From NCBI RefSeq assembly GCF_900186615.1, contig NZ_LT896588.1, positions 3,162,347 through 3,226,346 of the forward strand: DNA of 64,000 nucleotides, given 5' to 3'. The notes under the pieces were generated by a model. The model searched no databases. It was given only the letters and a program-made list of their open reading frames with translations, and was not told the DNA's origin. Shown one piece after another: positions 27,793 through 35,353 of the stretch (position 1 is the stretch's first letter; each line of letters begins with the position of its first letter). Source of the DNA: Parabacteroides bouchesdurhonensis (GTDB lineage Bacteria; Bacteroidota; Bacteroidia; Bacteroidales; Tannerellaceae). The position numbers were made by a program, and so were the translations under genes.

Positions 27793-28788
27793 TTAAGGAA
27801 CTTCAACCTTGTTCAATATTTCACTGATTACTTCTTCGGATGTCAGATTATTTGCTTCCGCCTCGTAGCTCAAACCGATACGATGACGCATTACATCGTG
27901 GCATACGGCGCGCACATCTTCCGGAATTACATATCCTCTACGTTTGATGAAGGCATAAGCGCGAGCGGCCAAAGCCAGATTAATTGATGCACGTGGAGAA
28001 GCTCCGAATGAAATCATGCCCGACAAATTAGCCAAACCATGTTCTTGCGGGAAACGGGTGGCAAATACAATATCTACTATATATCGTTCAATCTTCTCAT
28101 CTAGATAAACCTCACGAACCACATTACGGGCTTCAATAATCTCTTCCTTCGTAAGGGTCGGTTTGATCTCCGGTCTGTCACCGCTTATATTCTGGCGAAT
28201 AATAAGCTTTTCTTCTTCTTTTTTAGGATAGTTGATAATAACCTTCAACATGAAACGGTCTACCTGGGCTTCCGGTAACGGATAAGTACCTTCCTGCTCT
28301 ATAGGGTTCTGGGTAGCCATTACAAGAAATGGTTTAGGCAGTTTATAGGTATGTTCGCTGATAGTAACCTGACGTTCCTGCATAGCTTCCAAAAGTGCAC
28401 TCTGCACCTTTGCCGGTGCACGGTTTATTTCATCGGCTAATACAAAATTAGCGAAAATAGGACCTTGTTTTACTTGGAATTCTTCGCTTTTCTGACTGTA
28501 AATCATTGTACCGATCACGTCGGCCGGAAGTAAATCCGGAGTGAACTGAATACGGCTATATTTAGCGTCAATCAATGAGGCCATTGTTTTAATGGCAAGA
28601 GTTTTTGCCAAACCCGGCACACCTTCCAACAGAATGTGTCCATCTGAAAGCAGACCAATCAATAACGATTCTACCAAATGTTTTTGCCCCACGATAACCT
28701 GGTCCATACCCATTGTAATCATGTTCACAAACGAACTCTTGCTTTCAATCCGTTCATTCAACTCACGAATGTCTACTGTTTGACTCAT
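27793..28788 (-). CDS. moxR: MoxR-family AAA+ ATPase
   Basis: The 331-residue protein has Walker A GVPGLAKT, Walker B LADEINRAPAKVQSALLEAM, sensor 1 ATQNP and the MoxR-type lid. MoxR ATPases act as chaperone-like enzymes on VWA partners, here BatA and BatB. It is the promoter-proximal gene of the operon moxR-DUF58-DUF4381-like-batA-batB-batC-batD-batE-PAP2. A -7 box lies 55 bp before its start. Confidence 0.95.
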   Translation of the reverse strand: MSQTVDIRELNERIESKSSFVNMITMGMDQVIVGQKHLVESLLIGLLSDGHILLEGVPGLAKTLAIKTMASLIDAKYSRIQFTPDLLPADVIGTMIYSQKSEEFQVKQGPIFANFVLADEINRAPAKVQSALLEAMQERQVTISEHTYKLPKPFLVMATQNPIEQEGTYPLPEAQVDRFMLKVIINYPKKEEEKLIIRQNISGDRPEIKPTLTKEEIIEARNVVREVYLDEKIERYIVDIVFATRFPQEHGLANLSGMISFGASPRASINLALAARAYAFIKRRGYVIPEDVRAVCHDVMRHRIGLSYEAEANNLTSEEVISEILNKVEVP

Positions 28789-28842
28789 AGAATTTCTTAT
28801 ATTTATTATTACTGTTTAATACCTTCGTTTTTTTCCGATGCA

Positions 28843-28850
28843 CAAAATTA
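28843..28850 (-). promoter_or_regulatory. -7 box of the moxR-bat operon
   Basis: The minus strand reads TAATTTTG, an exact TAnnTTTG. No good -33 box is seen. It implies a leader of roughly 45-50 nt. Confidence 0.45.
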
Positions 28851-28944
28851 GAAATGTTAAATTCGTAATCTTCACTTTTGCAGTTAAATATTACTAACTT
28901 GTCTATTCCGCTTTTGTTTTATTTTACTTAAAAGAAGGTGAAAT

Positions 28945-30231
28945 TCATTTCGCCTCTGACAGTATCCGGGCTTGTAAGGCAGCGGCCTTATCCAGGGATT
29001 CACGGCTATGTGCATCTATACCATAAAGTTCCGGTGCAGGAACTACTATTTCCGTACCAATAGGCACATTGTTAGGATCGCTTATTACGTTTTTGTTGTG
29101 TTCATACAGATAAACCCAGAATACTTTACTTCCATAGTTTTCCAATGAAATTACGGTCAGTCGGTCACCCGCCTTAATGGTTACCTTGGCTGGCAGTCTA
29201 CTTGATTGGGCGGATACTGTTTTTTGCTGCTCCGGCTGTTGTTTGATTTCCGGTTGTTTTTTAACCGGTGCAGGCGCAGGAGTTGCTTCCTCTGTTTTTT
29301 CCTCCTTTACTACAGGCGTTTCTTCTTGAACCGCTACCTCTTGCTCTATTGTATCCATTGCTAATGCCAAATCCAGAGTATCTGCACTTTCTCCTCTCAA
29401 GGAGTCTGTCAACAGCTCACCCAAAGAATCGCCTTCTACCTCTATTTTTGCAACACCGCCTTTGTACGAATAAGAGACAAACGAATTAAAGTTGAGATAT
29501 AAATAAATACCGATAATAGATATTAATGCCAGAGAAAAAATAGCGACAACCGTATATTTCATCACAGAATGACGAGCCCCCTCTGCGCCGGAATAAGCAT
29601 CATGAAAAGAATAATCAGGTTCTTCCACCTCTTCTTCCGTAATAATTTCGGATTGGGGTTGATGTATGTGTTCTTCTTTCGTTACTTGAGTTTCTACCGG
29701 CTCCGGTATTGAAGAAGACGGTTCGGCAGATTCCTCTTCCGGTAGTTTTTCAGTTTCTTCAACTACAGGTGCAGCCGGAGCTTTAGTTGTTTCCTGTACA
29801 TCTGTAACAGGCAATTCTTTATCCGGTAAAACATCTTCTACCGATTCATCTTCCGACAGTTTATTTTCTTCGCTCTCTATTGATTCGTCTATATCGGAGA
29901 ATTCAACATTCTCATTCACCTCCGCCGATTCAAAAAAGGAGAAAGGCTTGTTTACCAATTCTTTCAATTCCTTATCGGGCACGAATGAAAACTTATAATG
30001 CTTGGGTATAAGAAAGCGTTCGCCGGTATTCACATGAATACTTTCCCGTTGTTCTACCGGTATTATTTTAAACGTACCCAGTCCTTTTACCTTCACAATC
30101 TTGTCGGCAAAAACACCCTTTGTCACAACAGACACAAACGCCTTTAAAAAAGCCTCTGCTTCTTTTTTAGTTTTACCGGTATATCCTGCTAACAAACCGG
30201 CCATTTCTGGTATAGACAGCCGATTATTCAT
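28945..30231 (-). CDS. HU domain-transmembrane-LysM protein
   Basis: This 428-residue protein has an unusual order. Residues 1-95 form an HU/IHF-type DNA-binding domain (TKKEAEAFLKAFVSVVTKG, VKVKGLGTFKI, and the beta-arm region IHVNTGERFLIPKHYKFSFVP). Residues ~96-220 are an acidic, disordered linker. Residues ~225-247 are one transmembrane helix. A second low-complexity linker (~255-345, Glu/Pro/Gln-rich) leads to a LysM domain (~349-399; VTIKAGDRLTVISLENYG and NNVPIGTEIVVP). No signal peptide precedes HU, and the only hydrophobic segment lies after it, so HU should be in the cytoplasm and LysM outside. Nearest family call: HU-family protein with LysM domain, known from Bacteroidales genomes. 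It overlaps the upstream HU gene by 8 bp. Confidence 0.88.
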   Translation of the reverse strand: MNNRLSIPEMAGLLAGYTGKTKKEAEAFLKAFVSVVTKGVFADKIVKVKGLGTFKIIPVEQRESIHVNTGERFLIPKHYKFSFVPDKELKELVNKPFSFFESAEVNENVEFSDIDESIESEENKLSEDESVEDVLPDKELPVTDVQETTKAPAAPVVEETEKLPEEESAEPSSSIPEPVETQVTKEEHIHQPQSEIITEEEVEEPDYSFHDAYSGAEGARHSVMKYTVVAIFSLALISIIGIYLYLNFNSFVSYSYKGGVAKIEVEGDSLGELLTDSLRGESADTLDLALAMDTIEQEVAVQEETPVVKEEKTEEATPAPAPVKKQPEIKQQPEQQKTVSAQSSRLPAKVTIKAGDRLTVISLENYGSKVFWVYLYEHNKNVISDPNNVPIGTEIVVPAPELYGIDAHSRESLDKAAALQARILSEAK

Positions 30232-30514
30232 TGTCGCTCAATTCTTTTAGTTTTGTTTTAATAGTAGTACCGGGCTTAAATACAGGAACTAATTTAGGCG
30301 GGACTAAATAGCGTTTCCCATTTATAGGGTTCACGGATATGCGTTCGGCTTTCTTCTTGATTTCAAATTGTCCGAAGCCTTGAAGATATAAAGAGTCATT
30401 ATCTATTAACCGGGCACTTATCATTGAATTGAAGGCTGATAACATATCAGAGACTTCCTGATCCGTCAATTCCAACAAGTTCGCCAGTTCTCCTACCAAA
30501 TCTTTACTTTTCAT
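30224..30514 (-). CDS. HU-family DNA-binding protein
   Basis: I start at the ATG at 30514 (MKSKDLVGELANLLEL), giving 96 residues, near the usual 90 of HU; the longer frame to 30571 adds a leader not found in the family. It has the helix pair at the N terminus and the beta arm with SVNPINGKRYLVPPKLVPVF, the arm being of the divergent Bacteroidota type (GKRYLVPP rather than the canonical RNP tip). It probably dimerises and bends DNA. It overlaps the HU-LysM gene by 8 bp, so translation is coupled and a heterodimer is possible. Confidence 0.9.
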   Translation of the reverse strand: MKSKDLVGELANLLELTDQEVSDMLSAFNSMISARLIDNDSLYLQGFGQFEIKKKAERISVNPINGKRYLVPPKLVPVFKPGTTIKTKLKELSDNE

Positions 30515-30591
30515 ATATTTTTTATTGCTCGATTCTGCTGCTATATTAGTTATTTTTTCGTTAACAAGCAAACTTATTGACAGTTTTTATA

Positions 30592-31890
30592 TCAACTCAA
30601 CACTTTGCCATACAAGTCGAAAGCTTGCGCGTCTTCCACCTTTACATCATAAAAATTTCCCGGAATCAGTTGATTCGTTTTATATATCAACATTTCCGGG
30701 TCTACCTCCGGCGAGTCGTATTCGGTACGTCCTACGTAAAAATCATCATCTTCCCGGTCTAATATGACTTTAAAAGTCTTGCCTGTTTTCGCCGTATTTA
30801 TTTCGGCGGATATACGTTCCTGTATACGCATAATCGCATCCAGACGCTCTTCTTTCGTTTCCTGGGGAATCTCATCCTGATAATGCTTGTAAGAATAAGT
30901 GCCTTCTTCGTGGCTATAGGCAAAAGCGCCCATACGTTCAAAACGCACCTTACGGACAAACTCCACCAGTGCTTCAAAGTCTTTTTCCGTTTCACCCGGA
31001 TGGCCAACCATCAGGGTTGTACGCAAATGAATACCGGGCACTTCTTCACGCATACGTTGTATCAAGTCGTACGTTTCCTCTTTCGTGATATTGCGGCGCA
31101 TCATTTTCAGCATGTCGTTGCTTACATGTTGAAGCGCAATATCCATATATTTGCATACATTTTCACGTTCACGCATCACTCTAAGCAAGTCATAAGGGAA
31201 ATGAGACGGATAACCGTAATGCAAGCGTATCCATTCCACACCGGGTATGTCGGACATACGTTCTACCAGTTCGGGCAAAGCCATCCGTTTATACAAGTCA
31301 AGGCCATAATACGTCAAGTCCTGGGCAATTACCTGAAACTCTTTCACCCCTTGCTCCACCAATAGCCGTACTTCTTTCTCTATATCCTCCATCGGCTTGG
31401 ACTGATAATGCCCGGTACTGATCGGGATAGCGCAATAGGAACAGGTGCGGTCGCATCCTTCCGCTATTTTCAGATAAGCATAATGACGGGGAGTGGTAAT
31501 AATACGGTCGGAAGCCAAATCGTTGTAATAGGATTTGCCTATGTCGGACAAGAGTTGTTTCCAGTTAAACTTTCCATAGAAGCGGTCTACTTCGGGCAGT
31601 TCTTTTTGTAGGTCTTTCAGGAAGCGTTCCGAAAGGCATCCCATAACGAACAGTTTTCCTATCTTTCCCTTCTTCTTGGCTTCTCCCAGCTCCAGAATCA
31701 TATTGACCGATTCTTCCTGCGCGTCGCCAATAAAGCCGCATGTATTAACAACAACTATTTCACCGTTTATTTTATGAGGATCATGTTCCACCTTGTAACC
31801 GTTAGCCACAAACTGCCGCATGATTTGCTCCGAATCCACCAAGTTCTTAGAACAACCTAATGTAATTATATCTACTTTATTTTTTCTCAT
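30592..31890 (-). CDS. rimO: RimO, ribosomal protein S12 methylthiotransferase
   Basis: This 432-residue radical-SAM enzyme adds a methylthio group to an Asp of ribosomal protein S12. The N-terminal UPF0004 domain has cysteines at 13, 51 and 85 for one iron-sulfur cluster. The radical-SAM motif CxxxCxxC is at 146-153 (CDRTCSYC). A TRAM domain ends the protein. The sequence around MALPELVERMSDIPGVEWIRLHYGY supports RimO rather than MiaB. The HU genes follow 78 bp downstream, and ftsY lies upstream. Confidence 0.96.
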   Translation of the reverse strand: MRKNKVDIITLGCSKNLVDSEQIMRQFVANGYKVEHDPHKINGEIVVVNTCGFIGDAQEESVNMILELGEAKKKGKIGKLFVMGCLSERFLKDLQKELPEVDRFYGKFNWKQLLSDIGKSYYNDLASDRIITTPRHYAYLKIAEGCDRTCSYCAIPISTGHYQSKPMEDIEKEVRLLVEQGVKEFQVIAQDLTYYGLDLYKRMALPELVERMSDIPGVEWIRLHYGYPSHFPYDLLRVMRERENVCKYMDIALQHVSNDMLKMMRRNITKEETYDLIQRMREEVPGIHLRTTLMVGHPGETEKDFEALVEFVRKVRFERMGAFAYSHEEGTYSYKHYQDEIPQETKEERLDAIMRIQERISAEINTAKTGKTFKVILDREDDDFYVGRTEYDSPEVDPEMLIYKTNQLIPGNFYDVKVEDAQAFDLYGKVLS

Positions 31891-31940
31891 TATTACACGA
31901 ACTGAAGTAACATAGTTCCGCCTTACAACTTGCTTTAATA

Positions 31941-31966
31941 CACCCCCTGCCCCCTCTCAAGAGGGG
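31941..31966. repeat. C-rich inverted repeat between ftsY and rimO
   Basis: CCCCTC-TCAA-GAGGGG forms a perfect 6-bp hairpin, preceded by CACCCCCTGC. I recall similar C/G-rich elements in other Bacteroidota genomes as dispersed repeats, but I cannot verify that here. In the minus transcript it reads GAGGGG loop form followed by CAGGGGGTG, with no T run, so it is not a typical terminator. Confidence 0.55.
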
Positions 31967-31991
31967 AAAAGTTTCTCTTTATCCGAATTGA

Positions 31992-32945
31992 TTATTCACC
32001 AAATAATGAATTAACGAATTCCTTCTTGCGAAACACCTGTAAATCTTCAATGCCTTCGCCTAAACCGATATACTTAACAGGAATGCGGAAATGATCCGAG
32101 ATACCGATAACCACACCGCCTTTTGCCGTACCGTCCAGTTTGGTAACGGCCAGGGCATTCACTTCGGTTGCGGCGGTAAACTGCTTTGCCTGTTCAAAGG
32201 CATTCTGCCCGGTAGAGCCGTCTAATACCAGCAATACTTCATGAGGCGCGTCCGGCACTACCTTCTTCATCACATTCTTGATCTTGGTAAGCTCGTTCAT
32301 CAAGTTAATTTTATTATGCAGGCGGCCGGCCGTATCAATAATCACCACATCGGCATTATTCGCCTTGGCCGAACTCAAAGTATCAAAAGCTACAGAAGCA
32401 GGGTCCGATCCCATCTTCTGCTTTATAACAGGCACACCTACACGTTCGCCCCAGATAACCAGTTGTTCCACTGCCGCCGCGCGAAATGTATCGGCTGCAC
32501 CCAGATAAACATTTTTACCGACCTTTTTAAACTGATAAGCCAGTTTCCCGATGGTAGTGGTCTTGCCTACTCCGTTCACGCCAACAACCATAATGACATA
32601 CGGCGTCTTATCTTCCGGCAAAGTAAAACCTTCCGCATCCTCTGTGTTGTTTTCGGTAAGCAAACCGGCTATTTCATCACGTAACAAAGCCGTCAGTTCC
32701 TGAGTGGTGACATATTTGTCCTGCGCAACACGTTTCTCAATACGGGAGATTATCTTCAGAGTAGTGTCCACTCCTACATCGGAGGTTATCAATACTTCCT
32801 CCAGATTATCCAATACCTCGTCGTCCACTTTGCTTTTGCCTGCAACGGCCCGCGTAATCTTGGAGAACACGTTTTCTTTCGTTTTGGATAATCCTTTGTC
32901 TAATGTTTCTTTCTTTTCTTTACTGAAAAAGCTAAAAATGCCCAT
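31992..32945 (-). CDS. ftsY: FtsY, signal-recognition-particle receptor
   Basis: The 317-residue GTPase receives the SRP-ribosome complex at the inner membrane. The NG domain is complete: G1 GVNGVGKTTTIGK, G3 DTAGR, G4 TKLDGTAKGG, and the N-domain helices before it. The acidic A domain of E. coli FtsY is absent; the protein starts at MGIFSFFSKEKKET. Bacteroidota FtsY is usually short. It lies after nspC (60 bp) and ~100 bp before rimO, so the three may share a transcript. Confidence 0.97.
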   Translation of the reverse strand: MGIFSFFSKEKKETLDKGLSKTKENVFSKITRAVAGKSKVDDEVLDNLEEVLITSDVGVDTTLKIISRIEKRVAQDKYVTTQELTALLRDEIAGLLTENNTEDAEGFTLPEDKTPYVIMVVGVNGVGKTTTIGKLAYQFKKVGKNVYLGAADTFRAAAVEQLVIWGERVGVPVIKQKMGSDPASVAFDTLSSAKANNADVVIIDTAGRLHNKINLMNELTKIKNVMKKVVPDAPHEVLLVLDGSTGQNAFEQAKQFTAATEVNALAVTKLDGTAKGGVVIGISDHFRIPVKYIGLGEGIEDLQVFRKKEFVNSLFGE

Positions 32946-33004
32946 ATTTAAACTGCTTAATTTATATCTGATTGAACGACACTGCGAAAGTACAACTTTT
33001 TTTC

Positions 33005-34144
33005 TTAACTCATCCGGTTCTTATAATCTTCGTAACCGAAAGAGCGATAAATTTTCAACTCACCGTCTTTGCTCCATAATGCCAACGACGGATGTGGGAT
33101 ACCGTTAAACATCGTTGTCTTCACAATCGTATAGTGAATCATATCTTCAAAAATGAGCTTGTCGCCTGCTTGAAGAGGTTTATCAAACCACCAATCGCCC
33201 ATATAATCACCACTCAGGCAGCTGTTTCCTCCGATACGGTAAGCATATTTGCCTTCACCCGGCTCTGTGGCCTGGCGAATGACGGGTTTATAGGGCATCT
33301 CCAGGCAATCCGGCATATGGCATGTAAACGAGGCGTCTATAATAGCCGTCCGGATACCATGGTTTTCCACAACATCCACCACTGTTGCCAGCAAAAAGCC
33401 CGTTTGCCACGCAAAGGCGCTGCCCGGTTCCATAATAATCTCCAGGTTCGGATAATCGGCCTTAAACGATTTCAACAGATTGATAAGATGTTCCACATCA
33501 TACCCTTTGCGTGTCATCAGGTGTCCGCCGCCCATGTTCAGCCACTTGATATGCGGAAGAAAACGTCCGAAACATTTCTCCACCTCCCGCAATGTCTTTT
33601 CCAGATCGTACGAAGTAGACTCGCACAGGGTGTGAAAGTGCAGCCCTTCTATCCCTGCCGGAAGTTTATCGCCCAGCAAATCGCTGACAATTCCCATACG
33701 TGAACCCGGAGCACAAGGGTTATACAACTCCGTTTCCACATCCGAATATTCCGGATTAATACGCAATCCGCATGATACGTTGTTGACACCGGCTTGCACC
33801 ATCGGGTAAAAACGTTCATACTGTGAAAGCGAATTGAACGTTACATGGCTGCTATATTTCAAAATAGCCGGAAAATCCGCTTCCGTGTACGCCGGCGAAT
33901 AGGTATGTGCTTTGCTTCCCATCTCTTCATAAGCCAGTTGCGCCTCATATTTGGAACTGGCCGTAGAATACGGAATGTATTCACGCACTATAGGAAACGC
34001 TTTCCACATAGCAAACGCCTTAAAAGCAAGAATTATATTTACGCCTGCCTGCTCTTTTACATGCTTAATGAGGGAAAGGTTATTCCGGAGCAAACTTTCT
34101 TCCATCACATAACATGGTGACGGAATTTTGTTTATATCAATCAT
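33005..34144 (-). CDS. nspC: Carboxynorspermidine decarboxylase
   Basis: This 379-residue PLP enzyme makes spermidine or norspermidine from the carboxy precursor, the route used in Bacteroidales instead of SpeE. The fold-III motifs are present: the PLP Lys42 in ILAFKAFAMW, glycine-rich CAPGSRMG, LNMGGGHL and EPGSAFAW. Length fits. Carboxyspermidine dehydrogenase is not in this window. A complete -7 box lies 30 bp upstream, along with a perfect inverted repeat that could be an operator. Confidence 0.95.
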   Translation of the reverse strand: MIDINKIPSPCYVMEESLLRNNLSLIKHVKEQAGVNIILAFKAFAMWKAFPIVREYIPYSTASSKYEAQLAYEEMGSKAHTYSPAYTEADFPAILKYSSHVTFNSLSQYERFYPMVQAGVNNVSCGLRINPEYSDVETELYNPCAPGSRMGIVSDLLGDKLPAGIEGLHFHTLCESTSYDLEKTLREVEKCFGRFLPHIKWLNMGGGHLMTRKGYDVEHLINLLKSFKADYPNLEIIMEPGSAFAWQTGFLLATVVDVVENHGIRTAIIDASFTCHMPDCLEMPYKPVIRQATEPGEGKYAYRIGGNSCLSGDYMGDWWFDKPLQAGDKLIFEDMIHYTIVKTTMFNGIPHPSLALWSKDGELKIYRSFGYEDYKNRMS

Positions 34145-34173
34145 TCAGTTCTCGTTTATCCAATGTTAGCGTG

Positions 34174-34181
34174 CAAATTTA
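34174..34181 (-). promoter_or_regulatory. -7 box of nspC
   Basis: The minus strand reads TAAATTTG, an exact TAnnTTTG, with TTAG 20 bp upstream. The inverted repeat at 34191-34212 overlaps the -33 region. Confidence 0.55.
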
Positions 34182-34190
34182 CCAAAATAC

Positions 34191-34212
34191 CGGGATATAC
34201 GCTAATATCCCG
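34191..34212. promoter_or_regulatory. Perfect inverted repeat over the nspC -33 region
   Basis: CGGGATAT-acgcta-ATATCCCG has eight perfect base pairs across a six-base spacer, 22 bp in all. Its position at the -33 box suggests an operator, though a hairpin is also possible. I do not know the regulator. Confidence 0.5.
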
Positions 34213-34478
34213 TAAATGAAAACTGAAAAAATAAGGCGTCGTTTTCTTACAATCTATCACTTTATTCATTTAATTTGCATCGGATTTAATATTGACAACC
34301 GATTGTACACAATCTTGACATACCTAAACAATTGTGGCACAATGTCCCCAACCCGGTTACGATCCATTACTTTGACAGCCGATTGTCCACTCTCTTTAAT
34401 ATAGAATTAATATATATATAATAAATACATAAAAAGGGTTTTTGAAAAAAATAAAAAAACGGAACAGCTTATCCGCTT

Positions 34479-35084
34479 CTATTTTTTTGGCAAAACATAA
34501 ACGGCCACTTTCGGTCCGCCTAACCGTTCGATAGCCCCTTGTCCTTTCAGGAATTTCAAATCCAGCTGGGCTGCGTAACGCGAACAACCGTTCAGCCCCA
34601 TACATATAGCGCTTTGAATCTCGGAATGCGTCTGCAAATAAGAAAGAATGCGCTCCCGTCGCTGACCGGCTGTACAAGCGACTTGCTTACGGTATTCGGA
34701 AGCTCGCTCGAACCGCATGGTACTCATCTCCACCCTGAACTCCTTGCAGGCTTTAAAAACCACTCTGGAAAAGCGGATACTTTCCGCTCTTATCTCCTTC
34801 GGATCGTGTATGGGCGGACAATGCAGCACGGTTGAAAATGAACCGATTCCATCTATCTCCACCCGATTTCCATCCTTTAGCGAACGAATCAGTTCTTCTT
34901 TGAAAAGACTCATTATTCCCATCACCTCGCCACTGCTGAACGTACTCCTTTTTGCTATCAGGTCACACAAATCCGGGAAACGGATTACTTCACCTTCCAC
35001 AATTCGTGCATGAAGAATATTTTCATCTTTTTTGTCGGATTTAGTTGATGGCGGATTCTTAAAAAACTGATACCTTGTTGTCAT
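34479..35084 (-). CDS. HU-like DNA-binding protein with winged-helix tail
   Basis: This 201-residue protein has an HU-related domain (~1-125; FPDLCDLIAKRSTFSSGEV, VEIDGIGSFSTVL, and the arm HCPPIHDPKEIRAESIRF). A second, probably winged-helix, domain follows (~136-201; RRERILSYLQTHSEIQ and RYAAQLDLKFLKGQGAIERL). The HU part is of the elongated Bacteroidota type. The two parts together could serve as a sequence-guided DNA bender. A weak stem and a seven-T run (about 34453-34475) follow the stop. Family function is unknown. Confidence 0.82.
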   Translation of the reverse strand: MTTRYQFFKNPPSTKSDKKDENILHARIVEGEVIRFPDLCDLIAKRSTFSSGEVMGIMSLFKEELIRSLKDGNRVEIDGIGSFSTVLHCPPIHDPKEIRAESIRFSRVVFKACKEFRVEMSTMRFERASEYRKQVACTAGQRRERILSYLQTHSEIQSAICMGLNGCSRYAAQLDLKFLKGQGAIERLGGPKVAVYVLPKK

Positions 35085-35161
35085 AATTAAAGCTTTCTTT
35101 TTTTAGTGTTATCTTTAGATGTATTTAATGAAAAACCCTGTACAAATTAAGTCGCAGCCTG

Positions 35162-35271
35162 CCTCTTTTTCTCTTCTTCACCAGGCTGAACAAGCTTTTT
35201 TACCAAGCCCGAAAAGCTTTCGCACCCTGCCGGATAAGCTTTTCTACCTGGGTGAAAAAGCATGGATGTAT
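35162..35271. repeat. 22-bp phased palindrome array, family C, three clear units plus two degenerate
   Basis: Palindromes centred at 35194.5, 35216.5 and 35238.5 share AAGCTTT, and 35260.5 has AAAAAGCATGG; a degenerate unit fits at 35172.5. The spacing is exactly 22 bp. Aligned units give the consensus GGTGAAAAAGCTTTTTCACC, which is a perfect palindrome. The array lies in the 269-bp gap between uvrD and the HU-like gene, more than 80 bp from either reading frame. Confidence 0.82.
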
Positions 35272-35353
35272 GCTTTAAAGATACAAATTATTACCAGGTT
35301 AACCAAAAATAGCGGGCTGTTTTTAGTTAATAATATACAGGGGCATAGTATAC

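Larger units (their letters stand above)
34145..34478. other. 334-bp gap between nspC and an HU-like gene, with palindromes and direct repeats
   Basis: I find no ORF. It holds the nspC promoter (34174-34181) and inverted repeat (34191-34212). Further on there are two 19-bp near-copies, TTGACAACCGATTGTACAC at 34292 and TTGACAGCCGATTGTCCAC at 34372, 80 bp apart, and smaller palindromes ACAATTGT and ATTGTG-G-CACAAT between them. The spacing is not 22 bp. It ends in AT-rich sequence. Confidence 0.6.
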
